A stretch of 64,000 nt of DNA from positions 186,001 through 250,000 of the forward strand of contig NZ_BAMS01000003.1 in the NCBI RefSeq assembly GCF_000616095.1. Reading direction: 5' to 3'. Positions 1 to 10,347 of the stretch are shown here, one piece after another; position 1 is the stretch's first letter; every line of letters begins with the position of its first letter. The stretch comes from Sneathiella glossodoripedis JCM 23214. Its GTDB lineage: Bacteria; Pseudomonadota; Alphaproteobacteria; Sneathiellales; Sneathiellaceae. The notes under the pieces were generated by a model. The model was not told where the DNA came from and ran no database searches. It was given only the letters and a program-made list of their open reading frames with translations. A program made the position numbers and the translations under genes.

Positions 1-84
1 ATAGCTACAGCGGCTTGCATTCACGTGACCTATAACGGTAGGCTTTGATAAATTATATAACAAAAATAAAAAATGTCTGAGTAG

Positions 85-3025
<2,941 letters not shown>

Positions 3026-3047
3026 ATTATCATTAATATAAAAAATA

Positions 3048-3066
3048 TATTGTTATGTCATCAATA
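3048..3066. promoter_or_regulatory. possible LysR operator (dyad TATTG-N9-CAATA)
   Basis: In the divergent gap between the LysR gene (start 3025) and the acyl-CoA dehydrogenase (start 3210), an AT-rich stretch carries TATTG, 9 nt, CAATA. This contains the T-N11-A core typical of LysR sites. It lies 23 bp upstream of the regulator start, where autoregulation would act. The region is so AT-rich that chance dyads are likely. Confidence 0.35.
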
Positions 3067-3209
3067 ATATATTGGAATCGAATTTTATGTTCTGAAATAG
3101 TATCTGAAAAAAATAACAAGGCAGGACGAAATAATATTTCCAACCTGCCCAAATTTTTAGTCAAATAGTCTGCGATGCAAATCAAGCAGCCAGCAAGAGA
3201 AGACAGATC

Positions 3210-4355
3210 ATGAACTTTGAACTCACTGACGACCAACGTGCCGTACAGGAGCTAGTAAGACGCGTTGCAAATGAAAAGGTCGCTGCTCGTGCAAACGACA
3301 TCGATAAGACAGCGGAATATCCTCAGGATATGTTTGATCTGCTTAAAGAACTGGGCTTGTTTACTTTGCCGTTCCCGGAAGAATATGGCGGCACTGAAGA
3401 TAGTATCTCTTGCTGCCTGGCGATCGAGGAATTGGGCCGGGTCTGTTACAACACAGCATATTTGTTGCTGGTTCAATGGTTGCCATTTGGTGCAATTCTG
3501 GCCGGAGGTTCAAAAGAGCAGAAAGATAAATATCTACCGGGTCTTGCCTCAGGTGATTTGCGAGGTGCGTTTTCAACAACGGAACCGCAAAGTGGTTCTG
3601 ATGTCGCAGGGATCAAGACAAAAGCCGTTCCAACTGCTGATGGATATGTGATCAACGGCCAAAAGATTTGGTGCACAAATGCTGAGATGTCAGACTTTGT
3701 CGTTGTTGCCGCCAAAGTGGGGGATGGACCCGGAACAAGTAGTATCAATATGTTCATCATTGACCGTGATACGCCTGGTTTCGAAATCGGCAAAAAAGAA
3801 GACAAAATGGGAGCAAGGGGAGTTCCGTCCAATCCATTGTTTCTCAACGACGTCCATGTTCCAGAATCCGCACGCCTAGGCCCAGAGGGCAAGGGCTTTA
3901 AAATTGTGATGGAAGCCTTTAACAAGTCGCGGCCATATATTGGTGCTCGGGCAGTGGGACTGGCGCAAGGGGCCATTGATCACACCAAAGCATTCATTCG
4001 TGATCGCCGGGCATTTGGTCAACATATTTCAGATTTTCAAGGCGTTCGCTGGATGATTGCTGATATGGAAACACAGACAGAAGCGTCCCGGTTAATGGTA
4101 TATAAGGCCGCTGCAATGGTTAATGCTGGTATTCGTGGAAATGATCTGGCGGGTATGGCTGCAATGTCCAAGCTGTTTGCAACAGATACGGCGATGACGG
4201 TTGCTGAAAATGCCGTTCAGTTGTTTGGCGCAGCAGGCATTTCTTCAGAGTATCCAATCGGCCGCTATTTCAGAGATGCCAAGGTTCTTAAAATCGTTGA
4301 GGGAACCAACCAGATACAACGCAATATCATCGGCAGACTTGCATTTGCAGAATAA
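3210..4355 (+). CDS. acyl-CoA dehydrogenase
   Basis: FAD-dependent acyl-CoA dehydrogenase of 381 residues, the normal family length. It introduces the alpha-beta double bond in an acyl-CoA and passes electrons to ETF. The N-terminal helical domain begins FELTDDQRAVQELVRR. The middle domain has the FAD/substrate signatures STTEPQSGSD and KIWCTNAE. The C-terminal domain ends YFRDAKVLKIVEGTNQIQR, with E364 at the position of the catalytic base. It begins a two-gene operon with the MaoC-like gene 10 bp downstream. Chain length or branched-chain specificity cannot be told from the sequence. Confidence 0.92.
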   Translation: MNFELTDDQRAVQELVRRVANEKVAARANDIDKTAEYPQDMFDLLKELGLFTLPFPEEYGGTEDSISCCLAIEELGRVCYNTAYLLLVQWLPFGAILAGGSKEQKDKYLPGLASGDLRGAFSTTEPQSGSDVAGIKTKAVPTADGYVINGQKIWCTNAEMSDFVVVAAKVGDGPGTSSINMFIIDRDTPGFEIGKKEDKMGARGVPSNPLFLNDVHVPESARLGPEGKGFKIVMEAFNKSRPYIGARAVGLAQGAIDHTKAFIRDRRAFGQHISDFQGVRWMIADMETQTEASRLMVYKAAAMVNAGIRGNDLAGMAAMSKLFATDTAMTVAENAVQLFGAAGISSEYPIGRYFRDAKVLKIVEGTNQIQRNIIGRLAFAE

Positions 4356-4365
4356 GGAACAGGTT

Positions 4366-4818
4366 ATGGAAACAGTAGGGCTTGGATTATTCTACGAAGA
4401 TCTTCCGCTTGGAAAGCAGTTTAAGACAATCGGGCGTACGGTTACCGAAGCAGATATCGTGAATTTCATAAATGCAACCGGCATGCAGGAAGTTCTGTTC
4501 ATGAACACGGAATATCTCGCTCAATCAGAGGACATAAAAGGCAGGGTAGCGCCAGGTGCGCTGGTTTATTCATTCGCTGAGGGATTACTGGTGCAATCTA
4601 CCATGCAATATACCGGTCTTGCCTTTTTGAATATGGAGCTTGATGTCAAAGGTCCTGTATTCGCGGGGGATACTATCCATGTTGAGTGTGAAGTTATCGA
4701 ATCCCGTTTGAGCAGTAAGGCTGGCAGGGGGCTGGTTCGTACGCGTAACAGGATAACCAAACAAGATGGTAGCGTCGCAATCGAATATACGCCGCTCAGA
4801 CTGGTGAAATGTAAATAA
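4366..4818 (+). CDS. MaoC-like hotdog protein without the usual catalytic pair
   Basis: A 150-residue single-hotdog protein of the MaoC dehydratase family, translated from the ATG after AAGGAACAGG, 10 bp behind the acyl-CoA dehydrogenase. The fold signatures are present (FEDLPLGKQF-like start, GRVAPGALVYSFAEGLL, ELDVKGPVFAGDTIHVECEV). The hydratase motif, normally G-D-x-N-P-x-H, reads GMQEVLF here, so both the catalytic Asp and His are replaced. It may therefore be a non-catalytic or differently acting member, a thioesterase-like protein, or one half of a pair. Operon position implies a role with the dehydrogenase. A terminator follows. Confidence 0.8.
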   Translation: METVGLGLFYEDLPLGKQFKTIGRTVTEADIVNFINATGMQEVLFMNTEYLAQSEDIKGRVAPGALVYSFAEGLLVQSTMQYTGLAFLNMELDVKGPVFAGDTIHVECEVIESRLSSKAGRGLVRTRNRITKQDGSVAIEYTPLRLVKCK

Positions 4819-4846
4819 CACCAGCAAATAATAGATCAATAAGACG

Positions 4847-4872
4847 AAAGCTCCCTTATGGGGGCTTTTTTC
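4847..4872 (+). terminator. intrinsic terminator after the MaoC-like gene
   Basis: AAAGCTCCC, loop TTAT, GGGGGCTTT with a run of T. The stem has one G-U wobble. It lies 28 bp past the stop of the operon ending at 4818. Confidence 0.85.
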
Positions 4873-4907
4873 ATGCGGAAACTAGTTGAGGTTTGAAGGA
4901 GAAAAGT

Positions 4908-5018
4908 GCGAAAGGCTTTACGTGTAACCAGGGGAGGCTTAAACCGATAAATCGGAAAAAAGATTCAAGCACCAACGATCCCATTGATGACAGCTTGGAT
5001 CCCTGTAAAGCCTTTCGC
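4908..5018. ncRNA. candidate structured RNA or MITE-like element
   Basis: GCGAAAGGCTTTAC at 4908-4921 is matched by its exact reverse complement at 5005-5018. Between them lie two smaller complementary pairs: CCGAT/ATCGG at 4944-4955, and CAAGC (4966-4970) with GCTTG (4993-4997). As RNA this would fold into a 14-bp closing stem with two internal hairpins. As DNA it would resemble a miniature inverted-repeat element, but I see no target-site duplication at the ends. I do not recognise a known RNA family. Strand is not determined. Confidence 0.35.
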
Positions 5019-5116
5019 TAGTCTTCAAGGAAGAAAACAAAAGGATGGGGGTTTTAGACGCACACCCTGCACTGACCAGTTCCCCCTTTATTCTTATTGT
5101 TATGAGAATGAAATTA

Positions 5117-5134
5117 ACATTCATTCATGAATGT
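5117..5134. promoter_or_regulatory. probable TetR-family operator
   Basis: ACATTCAT, TC, ATGAATGT: a perfect palindrome of 8-bp arms. It lies 157 bp upstream of the TetR gene at 5291. The half-sites ATGAAT/ATTCAT resemble those known for TetR-type regulators of fatty acid degradation such as Bacillus FadR. Probably the site for autoregulation by the adjacent gene. Confidence 0.5.
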
Positions 5135-5290
5135 ATCAAGAGAAAAATGATAAAAAATCAATTTTTTTCTCGTGTTGAACTCAGGGTGTTTTTCTGTAGG
5201 ATTAACAGGCATCGACAGGGCGTTGCATTGAATTTGAAAAAACAATAATAAAACCTGAAACTAACAGGCGACAAAAAAAGGGGTCGGTAA

Positions 5291-5938
5291 ATGGCAGCAG
5301 GTGTACCTCAACGCAGGACACAGCAGCAGCGACGTGAGGAGACGCGCGCAAAGCTGATAGACTCAGCATTTGAAATTATTAAAAACAAGGGAGCAGCCAG
5401 TTTTACCACGGCAGAGGTTGCCGAACTTGCTGGTCTGACAAGAGGAGCTATTCAATATCATTTCGCAAACCCTTACGAATTGCTTCGTGAGGTCGTCATC
5501 AAAGTCGTCAACGCGATGATTGAGCAAGTAGAGGCTGCGGATCTATTGAAAATGGAGCGTAAGGAACGGCTTGCAAAAATTGTTGATATCTACTGGGATG
5601 GGTATCGGAGCGACACGTATGTGGTCTTTATCGAATTGACTTTGCATGGCCGTCTGATCCCTGAACTTAGCGGTAATATTCGTGATGCTATTGCTTTGCT
5701 GGAAACGGAACGTGATGATCAATGGCTTACATTGATGTGCGATTTCGAATGTTCTGACCGGGAGAAAATTAGCTGGAGGGCCTCGCTTCTGACAGTTCTT
5801 CGTGGGTTGGCCCTAAAGCAAATGTTTGCAGGAACGCAGGAGGACGTAGAGCGGTTATATCAGGATATCAAACATCATTTTATTCAGAGTATTTACGTGC
5901 GAGCCGGCCTGGTAGAGGTGATTTCCAAGTCAAACTAA
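5291..5938 (+). CDS. TetR-family transcriptional regulator
   Basis: A 215-residue regulator. The N-terminal helix-turn-helix covers residues about 17-65 (AKLIDSAFEIIKNKGAASF, TTAEVAELAGLTRGAIQYHF). The C-terminal helical domain would bind an effector, not identifiable here. It sits downstream of a long leader holding an 18-bp palindrome. Its stop overlaps by 4 bp the stop of the convergent histidine kinase gene. Given the acyl-CoA genes just upstream and the fatty-acid-like operator, an acyl-CoA ligand is a reasonable guess, no more. Confidence 0.88.
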   Translation: MAAGVPQRRTQQQRREETRAKLIDSAFEIIKNKGAASFTTAEVAELAGLTRGAIQYHFANPYELLREVVIKVVNAMIEQVEAADLLKMERKERLAKIVDIYWDGYRSDTYVVFIELTLHGRLIPELSGNIRDAIALLETERDDQWLTLMCDFECSDREKISWRASLLTVLRGLALKQMFAGTQEDVERLYQDIKHHFIQSIYVRAGLVEVISKSN

Positions 5939-7176
5939 CTTGCTTTCAGATTTGCACTTCGATACGCAGGTAACGATAGAATGCAAGTCGTTCCTTTGGA
6001 GCCGTCACTTTCAATTGTCAGTTGACCATCCTGGATTTCCGCCATTTTGAGCGCAAGTGCAAGGCCGAGACCTGTATTCTCTGCATCACCGCGATGTTGC
6101 CATTTTTCTGCTCGGCCAAAAATTTCGAAAACGGTTTTTAACTGATCTTGAGGAATTCCGGGTCCTTCGTCAGAAATATGGATTTTCGTGAAATCCTCGT
6201 CCGACTGGTCGACATCAATAGTGATTACTGTGTTTTCAGGTGAATAAGTAATCGCATTGTCAATGATCTTGGTTAGAATGTGATGGGTTGCATTTGAATC
6301 ATATACGGCTTCAGCGTACTCGGGAAAATCCTCTCCATATTCAAATCGGATGGATTTGGCATGGGCTTTGGGAAGCAGTAAAGCCGTGCATTGATCGATG
6401 ATGTCTTTGACACGTGCCGGTTGTGGGTTGGCAATATATTCGCCAGATTTAATGCGCGCAATTTCCAGTAGAGTGTCTATTATTTTCAATAATTTACGGC
6501 CAGAATCCGAGATCATTCTGGCAAATTCTCTTTGTTCTTCTCGTGTTGAGGCTTTGCCTTCTGAAATTAGATCAGACAATCCAATAATAGCATTGAGAGG
6601 GGTGCGAAATTCGTGACTGGTATTTCGTAAGAAATTTGTTTTCGACCGTTCTGCTTCAATTGCAGCTTCTTTTTGCTCTAGATAGTCAATTGTCCTGATT
6701 TCAATATCTCTTGATTGAGCGGCAAGCAAATCACTCTGTCGGGATATTCTTTCTTCAAGAGAGTTGTTTTTTTTAATCAACTGGTACTGACTTAGAAGCT
6801 CTTTACCCCAAAAGATGATGCCATTGAGCACAATCAAGGCTCCCAAAGCGCGAATAACATCCGCGATGACATAGCTTTGGCGCACGTGATTTGCTTCCAG
6901 GAGACCATCAAAAATAGCCGGAATAGACATGAAGATTCCCAGCACAGAACCAGCGCTTAAACATAGGAAACCAATGAGCATTACAGGCATGCCACGATCT
7001 GTTTTTGGAAAAAGACGGGATTTTCTGATAAAGTATATGGAAATACTCACGAATAGAGTAGTCCACAGTATATTTATCAGCAGTCTAACTTCGTCCATTC
7101 CACTTAACCAACCCTGTGAAACGGGTTGTTCCCTAAATGTTGCATTTTCGCACAGTTTGTTTCCATAGAACTGCAA
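5935..7176 (-). CDS. membrane sensor histidine kinase
   Basis: Up to 413 residues. The N-terminal third has about three hydrophobic membrane segments (LLINILWTTLFVSISIYFI, VMLIGFLCLSAGSVLGIFM, VIRALGALIVLNGIIFW). A coiled coil follows (about 135-190), then HisKA with the phospho-acceptor in NTSHEFRTPLNAIIG, and HATPase_c with TKIIDNAITYSPE, DEGPGIP and GLGLALALKM. There is no receiver domain and no adjacent response regulator, so it is an orphan kinase. The start is uncertain: TTG at 7176 or ATG at 7098, neither with a strong ribosome binding site. Divergent from the DUF2332 gene. Confidence 0.88.
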   Translation of the reverse strand: MQFYGNKLCENATFREQPVSQGWLSGMDEVRLLINILWTTLFVSISIYFIRKSRLFPKTDRGMPVMLIGFLCLSAGSVLGIFMSIPAIFDGLLEANHVRQSYVIADVIRALGALIVLNGIIFWGKELLSQYQLIKKNNSLEERISRQSDLLAAQSRDIEIRTIDYLEQKEAAIEAERSKTNFLRNTSHEFRTPLNAIIGLSDLISEGKASTREEQREFARMISDSGRKLLKIIDTLLEIARIKSGEYIANPQPARVKDIIDQCTALLLPKAHAKSIRFEYGEDFPEYAEAVYDSNATHHILTKIIDNAITYSPENTVITIDVDQSDEDFTKIHISDEGPGIPQDQLKTVFEIFGRAEKWQHRGDAENTGLGLALALKMAEIQDGQLTIESDGSKGTTCILSLPAYRSANLKAS

Positions 7177-7223
7177 GCTCTAAAGTAAGAATATTACCAA
7201 ATAATTGATAAGAAGGATTTTGT

Positions 7224-8276
7224 ATGAGTGAAAACAAGATTTCCGATGCCATGCTCTCTCAGGCCGTTTCCTGCAATGAACTCGGCTCACCGTTTACCGC
7301 GAGAATACTGAGTTTGGTGGCGAAGCGATATCCACAAACTGGTGCGGTATGGAGTGTGATGAAAAACTGGCCGGGTGATCTTGGTCCGTCGGGAGATTCT
7401 GTTTCGCTTCGCTTTTGCGGCGCACTTCACGCAATTGTTCTGGAAAAGTTAAATCCAAATCTAGCGGAGATCTACAAGAGCCATGCTAAAGGGGTTACTG
7501 ATAATCAGCTAATGGCTGCAATAGAGGAAGCCGTTGAAGAGAATGAAGATTTTGTTCTTCAGTATTTGAAAAGCGCTCCACAAACAAATGAAGTTCGCCG
7601 CGCCGGGATATTACTTCCCGCTTTTATGGAAGTTGCCAAGAGAACAGGGATAAATAAATTCGTTATGTCCGAGCTGGGGGCCAGTGCGGGTTTGAACATG
7701 CTGTGGGATAAATACCGCTACGATTACGGTGGTGTGAATTTCGGAAATTCAAACTCGCCAGTTCGGATCTGTCCAGATGTTTCAGGTCAATTGCCTGAGT
7801 TTCAAAACGTGGATGTTTTCGACCGCTCTGCCTGTGATTTGAATCCGGTTGATGTGACGCTTGAGAAGTCGGTTACACGGTTGTTATCTTATATATGGGC
7901 GGATCAACAGGATCGGATTGATAGAACACGAAATGCCGTGGAGCTTTTTAAGGGTACCTCAGCGTCGGTTGAGAAAAGTGACGCTATTGAATGGCTGGAT
8001 CTGCGATTGCAGCAGAAGTATAGCGGCGCAGTACATATTATTTATCACACAATCGCGTGGCAGTATTTTCCTGATGAAAGACAGGTGCAGGGGCGCAATA
8101 TAATTGAGCAGGTTGGCCGTAACGCAACTGATAACGCCCCATTGGCGTGGGTCTTTTTAGAGGCGGATGACGTGGCCCCGGGTGCGGGCCTGTATTTGCA
8201 ACTTTGGCCCGGAGGACAGAAAATACTGCTAGGACGCGGGGATTATCATGGTAGATGGATTAACTGGTTAATTTAA
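7224..8276 (+). CDS. DUF2332 family protein
   Basis: 350-residue cytoplasmic protein matching the DUF2332 family by its opening (CNELGSPFTARILSLVAKR, then VWSVMKNWPGD), the segment FVMSELGASAGLNMLWDKYRY and the tail with HIIYHTIAWQYF. The GASAGLN stretch looks like a nucleotide- or SAM-binding turn, but the function is unknown. ATG is preceded by AGAAGGA. The 3' end overlaps the convergent HIT gene by 9 bp. Confidence 0.8.
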   Translation: MSENKISDAMLSQAVSCNELGSPFTARILSLVAKRYPQTGAVWSVMKNWPGDLGPSGDSVSLRFCGALHAIVLEKLNPNLAEIYKSHAKGVTDNQLMAAIEEAVEENEDFVLQYLKSAPQTNEVRRAGILLPAFMEVAKRTGINKFVMSELGASAGLNMLWDKYRYDYGGVNFGNSNSPVRICPDVSGQLPEFQNVDVFDRSACDLNPVDVTLEKSVTRLLSYIWADQQDRIDRTRNAVELFKGTSASVEKSDAIEWLDLRLQQKYSGAVHIIYHTIAWQYFPDERQVQGRNIIEQVGRNATDNAPLAWVFLEADDVAPGAGLYLQLWPGGQKILLGRGDYHGRWINWLI

Positions 8277-8678
8277 ATATAGAAGCTTTTTTAAGTCTGT
8301 CATGACTTTCGAAAGCTTTTGCTCGGTATAAGGTATGGAAGCGCTGTGGCCCCAGACCGGACCCGGCCAAGCGGTATCTGATTTGCGTCTGGATATAATA
8401 TGGATGTGAAGTTGGGAGACCACGTTTCCAAGTGCGCCAATGTTGATTTTTTCGCAATTGTTGTAGGTCCCAAGCTGACGGCAGAACAAGCGGACAGTGT
8501 TCATCACTTCATCATAGTTTTCTTTTGGCAGATCATGCAGTTCGACCACTCCATTGATTTTCGGAACCAGTATAACCCAAATATATCTGCTGTCGTTCAT
8601 TAGAAGAATTTTGCACAGCTCGGTTTCGCCAAGTTCAAAGGTATCTGCGGCAAGTCTGGGATCTAAAGAAAACATCAA
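8268..8678 (-). CDS. HIT-family nucleotide hydrolase
   Basis: 136-residue single-domain histidine-triad protein. The active-site segment is NVVSQLHIHIISRRKSDTAW. The usual H-x-H-x-H is Q89-L-H91-I-H93 here, so the first triad position is Gln, as I recall for many alphaproteobacterial members of this subgroup, which also share the WPGPVWG segment. Members hydrolyse nucleoside phosphoramidates or related compounds; the substrate here is unknown. Convergent overlap of 9 bp with the DUF2332 gene. Confidence 0.88.
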   Translation of the reverse strand: MMFSLDPRLAADTFELGETELCKILLMNDSRYIWVILVPKINGVVELHDLPKENYDEVMNTVRLFCRQLGTYNNCEKINIGALGNVVSQLHIHIISRRKSDTAWPGPVWGHSASIPYTEQKLSKVMTDLKKLLYLN

Positions 8679-8777
8679 GAATTCTTCTCTCTGCGTTTAT
8701 TGAATTTGGGGTTAATCTATAGTGCAGTTGATGTGCAGAAGTTCAATAATATTCTTTAATTGGAAGAGGAAGCTAAA

Positions 8778-10289
8778 ATGCGCACTACCAACTCAGTTTT
8801 GTCAAAAGCTTGTTTGTTTTTTGCAGTTTTAGTGGCGACGATAAATTTCGCTTTTGTTGCAAGTGCGCAGGAGGTACGGATAAGTTTTCTGCACAGTAAT
8901 GATATGGGGGAGATAAGCGGTAAGCCCGGCTATGGCGGTTTTCCTGAACTTGCCACGCTTATTGAACAAGAAAGAGCACGGCAACCGAATGCAATCACGA
9001 CTTTTGGTGGCGATTTGATCTCTCCGTCTTTGATGTCAGGCCTGTCATTTGGGGTGGAAATGGTCGACATGATGAACGCAATCGGGATTGATGTTGCTGT
9101 TGTTGGAAATCATGAGTTTGATTTTGGTGCAGAAGTGGCCCGCGAACGTATTGCGCAATCCAATTTTCCATGGCTTGCAAGTAATATAAGTCTCAAAGAG
9201 GGTATCAGATCGCTTGGAACAGTTTCGTCGATTATTAAAGAGGTTAATGGTTTTAAAGTCGGATTTCTGGGTCTTGTAACACCTGAGACAGCCACTCTTT
9301 CCTCTCCCGGGGAGGGAATTGTATTTCAGGATGTTGTGAAGGCAGCATCCACTGTGGTTAGTTCGCTGCAAAATAACGGTGCTGATATAATCGTCGCCCT
9401 TACACATATGAATTTAGCCGATGATTTGCGATTGGCCAATGAAGTAGACGGTTTGCACGTCATTTTGGGCGGTCATGATCACCGACCCTTTGCGACTGTG
9501 GAAAACAATGTTGTGATCCTGCAGGCCGGATCTGATCTTCGCTATCTGGGTGTTGTTGAATTGGCTTTGGAGTGGAAAGAAAAACGAGGCAAAAAATACC
9601 TTTCCATCATTCCATCCTGGTATTTGAAATCGACCACGGCTGTCCCCAAATCAGCACCTGTTGCAGAAATGGTTGCGAAGTTTGAAGCAGGTTTAGATCA
9701 ACAGTTGAATGTTGCTGTGGGAATAACCGAGCTGGCGCTTGATACACGGCGCTCGTCAGTACGAACAAAAGAGAATTTTTTTGGAAAATACATTGCACAA
9801 GCAATGAGAGATGAGGTTGAGGCAGATATAGGGTTTACAAATGGTGGCGGTATCCGCGGTGATCGGCAGTATGAAGCAGGCGCCATGCTAACCCGCAAAG
9901 ATATTCTAGGCGAGTTACCTTTTGGGAATGTAACCGTTAAGCTTGAGTTGACGGGTGTACAGGTGAAAGACATGGTGGAGCATGGGGTTTCGGATGTCGA
10001 AAATGCTGCGGGTCGATTTGCCCATTATTCCGGGCTTGAATATTCGTATGATATTAACAAGCCCGTAGGAGCCCGGGTCACACAAATCAAAGTCGGCGGT
10101 AGGAAACTAGAACCCGAAAGCAAATACACATTGGCAACAAATGATTATGTAGCAGGTGGTGGTGATGGTTATTCTATGCTCCCCGACAGCAAAGTCCTAA
10201 TTGATAAGTCAGCAGGCACATTGATGGCGACAACAGTAATGAATTACATTAAGGCAAAAGGCGGTATAAAGGCGAATAGTGTAAAGTAG
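8778..10289 (+). CDS. exported 5'-nucleotidase / metallophosphatase
   Basis: UshA-like two-domain enzyme of 503 residues, exported by an N-terminal signal peptide (hydrophobic ACLFFAVLVATINFAFVASA, likely cleavage at ASA-QE). The metallophosphatase domain shows GGDLISPS, VVGNHEFDFG, THMNLADD and LGGHDH. The C-terminal nucleotidase domain has FTNGGGIRGD and ATNDYVAGGGDGYSML. The first metal motif, usually N-D-x-H-G, is NDMGEI, resembling the NDVYEI subgroup. It probably releases phosphate from nucleotides or UDP-sugars in the periplasm. The ATG at 8778 is chosen over an upstream TTG because GGAAGAGGAAG sits just before it. Confidence 0.9.
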   Translation: MRTTNSVLSKACLFFAVLVATINFAFVASAQEVRISFLHSNDMGEISGKPGYGGFPELATLIEQERARQPNAITTFGGDLISPSLMSGLSFGVEMVDMMNAIGIDVAVVGNHEFDFGAEVARERIAQSNFPWLASNISLKEGIRSLGTVSSIIKEVNGFKVGFLGLVTPETATLSSPGEGIVFQDVVKAASTVVSSLQNNGADIIVALTHMNLADDLRLANEVDGLHVILGGHDHRPFATVENNVVILQAGSDLRYLGVVELALEWKEKRGKKYLSIIPSWYLKSTTAVPKSAPVAEMVAKFEAGLDQQLNVAVGITELALDTRRSSVRTKENFFGKYIAQAMRDEVEADIGFTNGGGIRGDRQYEAGAMLTRKDILGELPFGNVTVKLELTGVQVKDMVEHGVSDVENAAGRFAHYSGLEYSYDINKPVGARVTQIKVGGRKLEPESKYTLATNDYVAGGGDGYSMLPDSKVLIDKSAGTLMATTVMNYIKAKGGIKANSVK

Positions 10290-10347
10290 GCATTGCATTC
10301 GGTTGTCCTGTGGGTATCCTTTGTTCAAAAAATGAAAAGAGGATCAC

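Larger units (their letters stand above)
4873..5290. other. 418-bp gap with a long inverted-repeat element and a TetR-type operator
   Basis: No convincing gene. The stretch holds a 111-bp element bounded by perfect 14-bp inverted repeats (4908-5018) and an 18-bp palindrome (5117-5134), then an AT-rich leader before the TetR gene. A small open frame at 5045-5248 has no family resemblance and no good ribosome binding site, so it is not called. Confidence 0.6.

Noticed and set aside
4908-5018. Inverted repeats as ends of an insertion sequence
   Set aside because: No transposase and no target-site duplication; kept only as a possible MITE or RNA.
5045-5248. 67-codon open frame before the TetR gene
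   Set aside because: No ribosome binding site or family likeness; it crosses the palindrome at 5117-5134.
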